Source: JACQXM01 sp964569425
GTDB taxonomy: Bacteria > Planctomycetota > Phycisphaerae > UBA1845
Assembly: GCA_964569425.1 (NCBI GenBank)
Contig: CAZMVD010000009.1
Coordinates: 1-63,387, forward strand
DNA length: 63,387 nucleotides
Reading direction: 5' to 3'
Shown here: positions 15,896 through 24,568 of the stretch, piece after piece
Position numbering within the stretch: position 1 is the stretch's first letter
How the letters are laid out: each line of letters opens with the position of its first letter
Notes under the pieces: model-generated
Database searches by the model: none
The model's input: the letters and a program-made list of their open reading frames with translations, nothing else
Told to the model about the DNA's origin: nothing
Made by a program: the position numbers and the translations under genes

Positions 15896-17512
15896 ATGCC
15901 TGAATTGTTAATGGGTGACGAGGCGGTGGCGCAGGCCGCGCTCGATGAAGGCATCCGCGGTGCGTTTTCGTACCCCGGCACGCCGGCTACCGAAATCCTG
16001 GAATGCGTGCGCGAGCGCGGTGCCGGCCGGGCGGATGCGCCGGTCGATGCCATGTGGTCGGCCAACGAAAAGGTGGCCTACGAGGCGGCGCTCGGGATGT
16101 CGTATACCGGCTACCGCGTACTGGTCTCGATGAAGCACGTGGGGCTCAACGTCGCGGCCGATCCGTACATGAGTTCCGCACTCACCGGCGTGGTCGGCGG
16201 GCTGGTGCTGGCCGTGGCCGACGATCCGGGCATGCATTCGTCCCAGAACGAGCAGGACACACGGTTCTACGGCGACTTCGCGCAGATCCCCGTGTTCGAG
16301 CCGGCCAATCAACAGGAAGCCTACGACATGACGCGCGCCGCCTTCGTCCTGTCGGAGCAGGTGGGTCTGCCGGTGGTCGTACGGCTGGTGACGCGACTGG
16401 CGCACAGCCGGGCGGTGGTGCGGCGGCGCGACGCCGTAGGACAGCCGCGGCGCGGCGAACGCGGAGACCCGAAGCAGTGGATTCTGCTGCCGGTCAATGC
16501 GCGGCGGCAATATCGCCACTTGCTGGAGCAACAGCAGACCCTCCAGCGGCACACGCGCGAGTCACCCTTCAACCGGCTTTCGCTCCACGGCCCGAGGGGG
16601 ATTATCGCCAGCGGCGTGGCCCACAACTACGTGCGCGAAGCGCTTGAAGCGGACCACAGCTACTCCATTCTGAAAATCGGAACGTATCCCTTGCCGGTCG
16701 ATGCGATTCGCCAACTGATGAGTCACTGCACCGACGTGCTGGTGGCCGAGGAGGGGTATCCGTTCATCGAAGGGCGATTGACCGGCCTGCTGGGCGTTCC
16801 GGGCAAGACCATTCGCGGCAAGCGCAGCGGCGCACTGCCGCCGGACGGCGAGCTGAGCACCGAACTGCTGCGTACGGCGCTGGGGCTTCCGGCGCTGCCG
16901 GCGCTCCCGGCCATCGCCGATCTGCCGTCGCGCCCACCGGTGCTGTGCGACGGGTGTCCGCATTGTGACACTTTCCGGCTGATTCTGGACGCGGTCGAAC
17001 CGGGAACTGCACCTTACCTGTTCAGCGATATCGGCTGTTACACCCTGGGGGCCATGCCGCCCTACAACGCGGTGCACTCGTGCGTGGACATGGGCGCGTC
17101 GATCGGGATGGCGCACGGGGCGGCCAGGACCGGCGCGCACCCCGTCGTTTGCACCATCGGCGATTCGACCTTCACTCACTCGGGCATGCCGCCGCTGCTC
17201 AGCGCGGCGCGCGACAACGCCAACATGACGGTCGTCATCCTGGACAACGCCACGGTGGCCATGACCGGCGGGCAGGAGGCACTGATCACGGGCGAAGAAT
17301 TCCTGCGCCTTCTCCGTGGGCTCGGCGTGGATGCGCGCCACCTGGTGCACCTGGAGCCGATGAAAAAGGACCACGCGCACAACGTGGAGCTGGTGCGGCG
17401 TGAGGTGGATCATCGCGGTTTGTCCGTGATCGTGGCGAGCCGGCCTTGCATTCACCTGAAACGCCGCAGCCGCGAGGAGCCGACGGAGTTGCGGGTGGCG
17501 GCGACACGATGA
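15896..17512 (+). CDS. iorA: Indolepyruvate:ferredoxin oxidoreductase alpha subunit, lacking the C-terminal ferredoxin domain
   Basis: A 538-residue thiamine-diphosphate enzyme from ATG 15896 (MPELLMGDEAVAQAALDEG), preceded by GAGAGGAA. It has the pyrimidine-binding domain at the N-terminus (FSYPGTPATEI, VGLNVAADPYMSSAL), CDGCPHCDT at ~351-357 and the thiamine motif GDSTFTHSG...ILDNATVAMTGGQ at ~422-460. IorAB oxidises aryl- or branched 2-oxo acids and CoA to acyl-CoA, CO2 and reduced ferredoxin. Canonical IorA continues ~70 residues into a two-[4Fe-4S] ferredoxin domain; here the protein stops at ~538 just after ASRPCIHLKRRS, so that domain is missing. The partner IorB is the next gene. Confidence 0.9.
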   Translation: MPELLMGDEAVAQAALDEGIRGAFSYPGTPATEILECVRERGAGRADAPVDAMWSANEKVAYEAALGMSYTGYRVLVSMKHVGLNVAADPYMSSALTGVVGGLVLAVADDPGMHSSQNEQDTRFYGDFAQIPVFEPANQQEAYDMTRAAFVLSEQVGLPVVVRLVTRLAHSRAVVRRRDAVGQPRRGERGDPKQWILLPVNARRQYRHLLEQQQTLQRHTRESPFNRLSLHGPRGIIASGVAHNYVREALEADHSYSILKIGTYPLPVDAIRQLMSHCTDVLVAEEGYPFIEGRLTGLLGVPGKTIRGKRSGALPPDGELSTELLRTALGLPALPALPAIADLPSRPPVLCDGCPHCDTFRLILDAVEPGTAPYLFSDIGCYTLGAMPPYNAVHSCVDMGASIGMAHGAARTGAHPVVCTIGDSTFTHSGMPPLLSAARDNANMTVVILDNATVAMTGGQEALITGEEFLRLLRGLGVDARHLVHLEPMKKDHAHNVELVRREVDHRGLSVIVASRPCIHLKRRSREEPTELRVAATR

Positions 17513-17679
17513 GCAAGCGCGTGCGACAGTGTTTGGACGGCATCGGGTGGCAAACGCGGCCCGCACAACGTATTGAGCTGGGGTGCGAATGGCCCACTCC
17601 CTGACGGTCGCATCGCGGATCGGGACCGGCCCCTGAAAACACCATTCCGGGGCATGAGAACGAGTGACAGGGCATTGAC

Positions 17680-20600
17680 ATGGAATTCAATCTGATTCTG
17701 GCAGGCGTGGGCGGACAGGGAATCCTCACGATCGCTCAGGCGGTTTCGCTGGCGGCCATGCGCCGCGGCTGGTTCGTGAAGCAGGCCGAGGTACACGGCA
17801 TGTCGCAGAGGGGCGGCGCCGTCTATTCCCACCTGCGCATGGCAGACCACGAGTTGTACAGCGATCTGATCCCCCAGGGGCGGTGCGACCTGGTGCTGGC
17901 CATGGAGCCGGTGGAGGCGCTGCGCTACGTGTCATACCTCGGGGAACGCGGCGCCGTCGTGGCGAATACGGCGCCCTTTATGAACATTCCCAATTACCCG
18001 GCGCTTGAGGAAATCCTGGAACGCATCGCCCGCTTCGGCGACCACGCGCTCATCGACGCCGAACGGCTGGCCCGCGCCGCGAGTTCGCCACGCGCGGTCA
18101 ACAGCGTGATGTTGGGTGCCGCGGGGGCCTATCTGCCGCTGGCCGACGGAGAACTGGCCGACGCCGTGGCTGCGCTGTTCGCACGCAAGGGCCGGCAGGT
18201 GGTCGAGGGTAATCAGCGGGCGTTTCGCCTGGGCCGCGGGGCCGCCGCGGCCTATCGCGATGCCCTGCGTCGCGGGATGCTGCCGCGCGAGATTCGCCAG
18301 CGCTTGCAAGCCACGCCGCCCGAGGCACTGGCCGCGACCAACGGCAAAGCGCCGGCACTGGGCAGCGCCGCGGGTGAATGCGACGTGCTTTCCGACGCCG
18401 AATCGCAAGCCGTGCGTGAAGTGCTCCGCGCGGTGCATGCGGCGGGCCGCACGCAGTTATTCGAGCATGAAGTCTACCGCCTGGTGGAACTGGTGGGCGC
18501 CATTTCACCGCCACGACACGAGTTCATTCAGCCCGCAGCCGAAATCACCGACGCTCAGTTGTCACGCTTCGCAGGCGATCGCGTGGTGCTCAAGGTCGTA
18601 TCCGCGGATGTGGTCCACAAGTCAGATGTGGGCGGCATTGTGTTCGCCGCGAAGGATGCCGGCGTGGTGCAGCGCGAATTGCGCCGACTGGTAGACACCC
18701 AGCAGGCCGCCGGAGCGGTGGTGGAGGGCGCCCTGCTGGTGGAATGCGTGGAGCACGGCGGCAGCGGACTGGGCGGCGAGCTGTTCGTGGGAATCCGCGC
18801 ATCGCGCGAGTTTGGTGCGGTCATTGCCGCGGGCTTCGGCGGCATTGATACAGAATACCTGGCGCACACCATGAAGCCCGGTGCCGCCACCGCGATGGCC
18901 CCGGCCCTGGATACCTCGGCCGAGGGTTTTCTGGGGCAGTTCCAGGAAACGGCCGCGTACGAGGTACTGTCGGGAACGGCGCGCGGCCATCGACGGGAGG
19001 TCAGCGACGGGGAACTGTTGCGCTGCTTCCGCGCGTTCATCGCGCTGGCCCGCGCGGCATGCCCCCACCAAGGGAACCAGGACCTTTGCCTGGAAGAACT
19101 GGAAGTCAACCCATTCGCCTTTGTGCGGCAACGAATGGTTCCTCTCGACGGCCGCGGGCGGCTGGGGAACGCGCTGCGTTCTCCGCCGCCGCGGCCCATC
19201 GACAAGGTGGCGCGCATGTTGGAACCGCGGTCGATCGCGGTGGTGGGCGTGTCGGGCAAACGGGCGAACTTCGGCCGGATCATCCTGGACAACATCCGCG
19301 GCTGCGGCTTCCCCCGGGAACATCTGTACGTCATCAAGGCCGGTGTGAATGAAATCGACGGTGTACCGTGCGTTCCCAACCTGGGGCGCGTGCCCGAGCC
19401 GATCGACATGCTGGTGGTGACCGCCAGCCCGGACACCCTCAAGCCGTTGATGGACGAAGTGCTGGCAAGTGACAAGGTGGCGTCAGTCATTCTCATCCCC
19501 GGCGGCCTGGGAGAGACCGAAGTCAGCCGGACGCTCGAGGCGCAACTGAGTGACGCGATCGTGGCCACGCGCGGGCGCCCCGACGGCGGCCCCGTCGTGC
19601 TGGGGGGAAACTGCCTGGGCGTGCGCTCGCGCCCCGGGCGATATGACACGTTCTTCGTACCGCCGGACAAACTCGACCCACAGCGCCAGTTGACCGTGCG
19701 ACCGGTGGCGCTGATCACCCAAAGCGGGGCGTTCGCCATTACCCGCGTCAGCAATCTGGACACGCTGAATCCGGCGCTGGCCATCACGATCGGAAATCAA
19801 ACCGACCTGACCGCGTCCGACCTCCTTCGCGCCGTGATTCCGCGGGACGATATCCGCGTGGTCGGCGTCTACGTGGAGGGCTTCCGCGATCTGGATGGCC
19901 TGGCGTTTGCCCGCGCCGTGGTCGACGCCACGAATGCCGGCAAACGCGTGGTGTTCTACAAGGCGGGGCGAACCTCCGCGGGTCGCTCGGCCACCATGGG
20001 CCACACCGCATCCATTGCCGGAGATTACGAAGTTTGCCGCGCGGTGGTCAAACAGGCCGGAGCGATTGTCACGGAGACGTTCAAGGAATTTGAGCAGGTT
20101 CTCGAATTGGCCGCAGCGTTTCACAACAAGACCGTTCGCGGGCGCCGCGTTGCGGTAATCAGCAACGCGGGATTCGAGGCCGTGGGCATGGCCGATGCCA
20201 TTCAGGGGCCACGCTATCGCCTGGAAATGGCAAACCTGTCGGATGCCACAGTGGAACGCATAGAAACGGCGCTCCTCCGTCTTGGACTCGGCGCGCTGGT
20301 CAGCGTACGAAATCCGCTGGACGTCAACCCGATGGCCAATGAGGAAGTATACGAAACGGCGATCCGGGCGCTGCTGGAGGACCCGGGTGTGGACGCCGTG
20401 GCGGCGTCGATCGTTCCCTTTACCCCGCAATTGCGGACGACCGCTTCAGAAATCGCATCGCTTGAATCGCTGGCCGCGCGAATTCCGGAACTGTTCGCCG
20501 CCTACGACAAACCGCTGGTGGTGGTGGTGGACGCCGGCGAGGCTTACTACCCGTTTTCGCGTGCGATTCGCGCCGGCGGCGTCCCGGTGATGCCCTCATG

Positions 20601-20706
20601 CGATCAGGCGGTTCGCTCTCTGGGCAGGTATCTCTGCGACCTGGCGCCGGCAGCGCCGACGCAGGATCCGGCGCCGTCACCGGCCCACGAACCGGCGGTG
20701 AAATAG
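17680..20706 (+). CDS. IorB fused to NDP-forming acyl-CoA synthetase (beta then alpha domains)
   Basis: A 1008-residue fusion. Residues 1-~205 are IorB-like (pyruvate:ferredoxin oxidoreductase gamma fold): AGVGGQGILT, AEVHGMSQRGGAVYSHLR. Residues ~240-500 are the ATP-grasp beta domain of an ADP-forming acetyl-CoA synthetase (VLKVVSADVVHKSDVGG with His313; EELEVNPFAF). Residues ~507-640 are the CoA-binding domain (MLEPRSIAVVGVSGKRANFG), and ~640-985 the ligase domain with the phosphorylated His775 in ATMGHTASIAGD. The protein could make acyl-CoA with IorA and then hydrolyse the thioester with ATP formation. The beta-alpha order is the reverse of the usual alpha-beta fused enzymes. The gap after iorA is 167 bp with no strong promoter. 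No frameshift is seen across the junctions. Confidence 0.92.
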   Translation: MEFNLILAGVGGQGILTIAQAVSLAAMRRGWFVKQAEVHGMSQRGGAVYSHLRMADHELYSDLIPQGRCDLVLAMEPVEALRYVSYLGERGAVVANTAPFMNIPNYPALEEILERIARFGDHALIDAERLARAASSPRAVNSVMLGAAGAYLPLADGELADAVAALFARKGRQVVEGNQRAFRLGRGAAAAYRDALRRGMLPREIRQRLQATPPEALAATNGKAPALGSAAGECDVLSDAESQAVREVLRAVHAAGRTQLFEHEVYRLVELVGAISPPRHEFIQPAAEITDAQLSRFAGDRVVLKVVSADVVHKSDVGGIVFAAKDAGVVQRELRRLVDTQQAAGAVVEGALLVECVEHGGSGLGGELFVGIRASREFGAVIAAGFGGIDTEYLAHTMKPGAATAMAPALDTSAEGFLGQFQETAAYEVLSGTARGHRREVSDGELLRCFRAFIALARAACPHQGNQDLCLEELEVNPFAFVRQRMVPLDGRGRLGNALRSPPPRPIDKVARMLEPRSIAVVGVSGKRANFGRIILDNIRGCGFPREHLYVIKAGVNEIDGVPCVPNLGRVPEPIDMLVVTASPDTLKPLMDEVLASDKVASVILIPGGLGETEVSRTLEAQLSDAIVATRGRPDGGPVVLGGNCLGVRSRPGRYDTFFVPPDKLDPQRQLTVRPVALITQSGAFAITRVSNLDTLNPALAITIGNQTDLTASDLLRAVIPRDDIRVVGVYVEGFRDLDGLAFARAVVDATNAGKRVVFYKAGRTSAGRSATMGHTASIAGDYEVCRAVVKQAGAIVTETFKEFEQVLELAAAFHNKTVRGRRVAVISNAGFEAVGMADAIQGPRYRLEMANLSDATVERIETALLRLGLGALVSVRNPLDVNPMANEEVYETAIRALLEDPGVDAVAASIVPFTPQLRTTASEIASLESLAARIPELFAAYDKPLVVVVDAGEAYYPFSRAIRAGGVPVMPSCDQAVRSLGRYLCDLAPAAPTQDPAPSPAHEPAVK

Positions 20707-20863
20707 GCGGTCTTTCGGGGGAACGTAGTAATTGGAAAACAGGTTACCCTTGAGACTCATCCGCGGGGGGGTCCGACCAGTGAGCGTTGGCCGCGGAACT
20801 CGAACGGGTGCATGAGCGCTCCGAACGGAGCAACGCTGCCCCGGAGCATACGGGGGATTGACA

Positions 20864-22810
20864 ATGGTGATGACAGCGACGAAACCGACTTCGATGAAAC
20901 GAAAAAAGACAATCTGGCGGTCGACGTACGCCGCCAAGGTGTCAACGGCCGAGCAGGCGGTGGCCGTGGTGCGCCATGGCCAGCGGGTGTTCATCGGCTC
21001 CGGCGCCGGCGAACCGCAACTGCTGGTGAAGGCGCTCTCCTCGCGCGCGGACATTTCCGATACGCAGATCGTGCACATTCTCACGCTGGGCGTCGCCACC
21101 TACGCCGAGCCGCGATTCGGCGACCGCTTCCGCCACAACGCCTATTTCATCGGTCCCAACGTGCGCGAGGCGATCGCGCAGGGCCGGGCGGACTATACGC
21201 CCATCTTTCTTTCAGAGATTCCAGCGCTGTTCCGGACCGGGCGGGTGGTGATTGACGTGGCCATGATCATGGTCAGCCCGCCGGACGAGCACGGCTATTG
21301 CAGCTACGGGGTATCGACGGACATCGTGAAGGCGGCCACCGAGTCAGCGCGAATGGTCGTCGCAGAGGTCAACGAGCAGATGCCGCGGGCGCTGGGCGAC
21401 TGCTTCATCCACGTGCGCGACATTGACCTGCTGGTTCCCAGCGACCTGCCGATTCTGGAAGCGCCGCAGGGCGAGCCGGACGAGCTGTCGCGCGCTATTG
21501 CCCGGCACATCGCGAGCCTGGTGGAGGACGGGGCCACGCTGCAACTGGGCATCGGCACCATCCCCGACGCGGTGCTGCACTACCTGACCGACTTTCGCGA
21601 CCTGGGCATCCACACCGAGATGTTCAGCGACGGACTGATCCCGCTGGTGGAACAGGGCGTGGTGACCAACGCCGCCAAGACGCTGCACCGCGGGAAGATC
21701 ATCGCCAGTTTCATCATGGGCTCCCGTCGGCTGTACGACTTCGTAGACAACAATCCGCTGGTGGAGTTTCACCCCACCGAGTACACCAACGACCCGTTCA
21801 TCATCGCGCAGAACGAGAAGATGATCTCGATCAATGCCGCGATCGAAGTGGACCTGACGGGGCAGGTCTGTGCCGATTCGCTGGGCACCCTGTTCTACAG
21901 CGGCATCGGCGGGCAGGTGGACTTCACGCGCGGCGCGGCGCGCTCCAAGGGAGGCAAGCCGATCATCGCGCTGCCGTCCACGGCGGACAACGGAACCATC
22001 TCCCGCATTGTGCCCTACCTGAAGCAGGGCGCGGGCGTCGTGACCAGTCGCGGCGACGTCCACTACGTGGTGACAGAGTATGGCACGGCCTACCTGCACG
22101 GGCGGAACATCCGCGAGCGGGCGATGGCGCTGATCCAGATCGCCCATCCCAAGTTTCGCCCCTGGCTGCTGGCGGAGGCCAAGTCGCGCCATCTGGTCTA
22201 TCCCGACCAGATCGAACTTCCCGTGCTCACGCCGGTCTATCCGCAGGAAATGGAGCGTTGGATCGAACTCAAGGACCAGTCGCGGGTGTTCCTGCGACCG
22301 CTCAAGCTGACCGATGAGAGCCTGGTGCGCGACCTGTTCTACACCCTGTCGCCGGATTCGGTCCATTACCGGTTCTTCCAGATGATCAAGGCCATGCCGC
22401 ATGAGAAGCTCCAGGAACTATTGCGCGTGGATTACGACGCCGACATGGCCGTCGTGGTCGTCAATGACCAGAAGCCCGATTCGCCCATGCTCGCCATGGC
22501 GCACTATCGCAAGAACCCCCAGACCAACTTCGCCGACGCCGCCTTTCTGGTGCGCGACGAGTGGCAGGGTAAGGGCGTGGGTACGGCCCTGATGAACTCG
22601 CTGGTGGATATGGCCCGGTCGCGGGGCATCGCCGGGTTCACGGCGGACGTGCTCATGCACAATCACGGCATGTTGCGGGTGTTCCACAAGTGCGGCTATG
22701 CCGTGGAAAGCCGCCTGGAACAGGGCGTGTATCAACTGCGGATTCCATTTGAAAAGCGAACCAAAGTGGGGGGGGATGCGCACGCCGAGACGGCCCGTTC
22801 CGCCGAATAG
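20864..22810 (+). CDS. Acetyl-CoA hydrolase/CoA-transferase fused to a GNAT acetyltransferase domain
   Basis: A 648-residue protein; I take ATG 20864 after GGGGGA, with a TTG two codons upstream as an alternative. Residues ~25-455 form a 4-hydroxybutyrate/acetate CoA-transferase-like module (GSGAGEPQLL, GIGTIPDAVL, HTEMFSDGLIPL, and the catalytic glutamate in VVTEYGTAYLHG). Residues ~470-635 are a GNAT domain (RVFLRPLKLTDESLVRDLFY, VRDEWQGKGVGTALMNSLVD). It would exchange CoA between acyl-CoA and free acid, and the GNAT part may acetylate lysines, as in Pat-type fusions. It follows the IorB-ACD gene by ~157 bp and likely shares its pathway. Confidence 0.88.
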   Translation: MVMTATKPTSMKRKKTIWRSTYAAKVSTAEQAVAVVRHGQRVFIGSGAGEPQLLVKALSSRADISDTQIVHILTLGVATYAEPRFGDRFRHNAYFIGPNVREAIAQGRADYTPIFLSEIPALFRTGRVVIDVAMIMVSPPDEHGYCSYGVSTDIVKAATESARMVVAEVNEQMPRALGDCFIHVRDIDLLVPSDLPILEAPQGEPDELSRAIARHIASLVEDGATLQLGIGTIPDAVLHYLTDFRDLGIHTEMFSDGLIPLVEQGVVTNAAKTLHRGKIIASFIMGSRRLYDFVDNNPLVEFHPTEYTNDPFIIAQNEKMISINAAIEVDLTGQVCADSLGTLFYSGIGGQVDFTRGAARSKGGKPIIALPSTADNGTISRIVPYLKQGAGVVTSRGDVHYVVTEYGTAYLHGRNIRERAMALIQIAHPKFRPWLLAEAKSRHLVYPDQIELPVLTPVYPQEMERWIELKDQSRVFLRPLKLTDESLVRDLFYTLSPDSVHYRFFQMIKAMPHEKLQELLRVDYDADMAVVVVNDQKPDSPMLAMAHYRKNPQTNFADAAFLVRDEWQGKGVGTALMNSLVDMARSRGIAGFTADVLMHNHGMLRVFHKCGYAVESRLEQGVYQLRIPFEKRTKVGGDAHAETARSAE

Positions 22811-22868
22811 CGGACTTCACAGGGATTCGCAGACAGCACGCCGCGCCAAAGCGGGTTTTGACCCACCC

Positions 22869-22888
22869 ATTGGGTGATTTCACCCAAT
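22869..22888. promoter_or_regulatory. Palindromic candidate enhancer site upstream of the hydrogenase operon
   Basis: ATTGGGTGATTTCACCCAAT is a perfect 9-bp inverted repeat around two bases. It is centred ~140 bp upstream of the predicted sigma-54 transcription start, the usual distance for an activator (UAS) site. There is no U-tract, and it is not immediately after a stop codon, so a terminator role for the upstream gene is less likely but possible. Confidence 0.55.
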
Positions 22889-22994
22889 CGGTTGCCGTTG
22901 CGCACCATAATTGCGCTCAGGCTGTCCGTTGGCCTTTCCCCGCCCTCGGTGGCGGCACATTCAGCGAAATTCGGAACCTCCTCCCACCGGTCTG

Positions 22995-23010
22995 CGGCAC
23001 GGTTCTTGCA
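22995..23010 (+). promoter_or_regulatory. Sigma-54 promoter of the hyp/hydrogenase operon
   Basis: CGGCACGGTTCTTGCA differs from TGGCACG-N4-TTGCA only at the first base; GG and GC are 10 bp apart. The predicted start is near 23021, ~63 nt before the hypF ATG. The downstream AAGG also matches the iorA promoter. Confidence 0.72.
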
Positions 23011-23083
23011 AGGGAATTGGTGTCGGGGCACAGACATGCCCCCACAAGAAAAATGATCCTGCATTGCAGGTCGGCGAGATTCC

Positions 23084-24280
23084 ATGATCGTCCGCGAAGC
23101 CAGTCCCCAGCTTCCTCCAGCGCCACCCCGGCGCCGGCGCGCCGTGCGCATACCGCTGCCGATCACCCTCGCCGGTGGCGTGGTGGCGCTGGGCACGGAG
23201 TTGAAGAACACCATTTGCACGGCGGTGGGGCAGGAGGCGTGGATTAGCGAAACGCACGGCAATCTGCAGGAGATCCGCAGTTTCCGGCGGTTTGTCGACG
23301 AAGTCGAGCGCGAGCGCCGGCGCTTGCGCGCCGCCACCGGGATGGAACCGGTGCACGCCCACGACCTGCATCCGGCTTTCCTGTCCACGCTCTACGCCCG
23401 GCGCTTTCCCCGCTCCGTGGGCGTGCAGCATCATCATGCCCATGGCGTGAGCGCCGCGGTGGATGCCGGGCTGCCGCTGCCGGTGATCGGAGTGATCGGC
23501 GACGGAACAGGCTACGGTTCAGACGGGGCCGCCTGGGGCGGGGAGATTCTGGTGTGCCGCGAGCGCGATTTCGACCGCTTCGCCCATCTGGACTACTTCG
23601 CGCTGCCCGGCGGCGATGCAGCCGCATCGGCCATCTGGCGGGTGGCGCTCGCGTTGCTGGCGGCAGCGGAGGTGGAGTCGCCGTTCGATCTGCCGCAGTA
23701 CCAATCCGTCGCCCCAAACGAACATGCCGTAGTTCGTGCGCAGATCGAGCGGCAATTTAATGCGCCGCCCTGCTCGAGCCTCGGGCGGTTGTTTGATGGC
23801 ATCGCTTTTCTCACGGGCGTGTGTCAACGGAATAACTCCGAGGCACAGGCGGCATGCGCCCTGGAGCGCGCGGCGCGCAACTACCTGCAAGCGGGTCACC
23901 CTTTGCGAGAAATCGAACCGTATTCGCTTCCGGGTGTGGGCGCCGCGCCCGTGCGCATCGATTGGCGCCCCATGGTCCGCGAGCTGTTGAGCGATGTGCA
24001 GCACGGACGCGAAATGGAGTATGCGGCGGCACGGTTTCATGCCACGCTGATCGATGCGCTGGCCCGCCTGGCGGAAAAAGCCGCCCTGGCGACGGGAATC
24101 GACCGCGTGGTGCTCTCTGGCGGGTGCTTCGCCAACTCGATTCTCCGCGAGGGGCTTGACGATCGATTGACCACCCTTGGCCTGACGGTGGGCACACACA
24201 TGCGCGTACCCACCGGGGACGCGGGTGTGTCGCTCGGGCAGGCCGTCATCGCCGGCGCGACGGCGGCGGCCGCCGACTAA
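23084..24280 (+). CDS. hypF: HypF C-terminal (Kae1-like) carbamoyltransferase, N-terminal domains absent
   Basis: A 398-residue protein corresponding to the C-terminal half of HypF: LGTELKNTICTAVGQEAWIS, VQHHHAHGVSA (metal-binding His), GVIGDGTGYGSDGAAWGGE, VLSGGCFANSIL. Full HypF is ~750 residues, with acylphosphatase, zinc-finger and YrdC domains that make carbamoyl-adenylate. None of these precede this gene; the upstream sequence is promoter. It is expected to transfer the carbamoyl group to the C-terminal Cys of HypE for cyanide-ligand synthesis, provided carbamoyl-AMP comes from another protein. It is the first gene of the hydrogenase operon. Confidence 0.85.
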   Translation: MIVREASPQLPPAPPRRRRAVRIPLPITLAGGVVALGTELKNTICTAVGQEAWISETHGNLQEIRSFRRFVDEVERERRRLRAATGMEPVHAHDLHPAFLSTLYARRFPRSVGVQHHHAHGVSAAVDAGLPLPVIGVIGDGTGYGSDGAAWGGEILVCRERDFDRFAHLDYFALPGGDAAASAIWRVALALLAAAEVESPFDLPQYQSVAPNEHAVVRAQIERQFNAPPCSSLGRLFDGIAFLTGVCQRNNSEAQAACALERAARNYLQAGHPLREIEPYSLPGVGAAPVRIDWRPMVRELLSDVQHGREMEYAAARFHATLIDALARLAEKAALATGIDRVVLSGGCFANSILREGLDDRLTTLGLTVGTHMRVPTGDAGVSLGQAVIAGATAAAAD

Positions 24281-24292
24281 AGGAGTCGTTTC

Positions 24293-24568
24293 ATGTGTCT
24301 GGCCGTGCCGGGGAAAATCGTGAGTCTGAACGAGGACCGCGCAATCGTGGACATGAACGGTAACCGCGTGGAAGTCTGCACCGTGATGACGCCGGACGCG
24401 CGCCCCGATGAGTGGGTGCTGGTCCACGCCGGTTTCGCCATCGCGTGCGTGGACGAATCGGAAGCGATGGAGACCTGGAAGTACCTCCGAAACGTCGTGA
24501 CCTTCGAGGATCTGGAGGAATCCGGGGAACCGGTAAAAAGCAATGAACACGCTGCCCCCACAAATTGA
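24293..24568 (+). CDS. hypC: Hydrogenase maturation chaperone HypC
   Basis: A 91-residue protein with the diagnostic N-terminus MCLAVPGKIVSL, whose Cys2 binds the Fe(CN)2CO unit or the large-subunit precursor. It works with HypD to assemble and deliver the iron centre. Start and length are normal. A GGAG box precedes it, and its end overlaps the hypD start by ~26 bp, so the two are coupled. Confidence 0.95.
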   Translation: MCLAVPGKIVSLNEDRAIVDMNGNRVEVCTVMTPDARPDEWVLVHAGFAIACVDESEAMETWKYLRNVVTFEDLEESGEPVKSNEHAAPTN

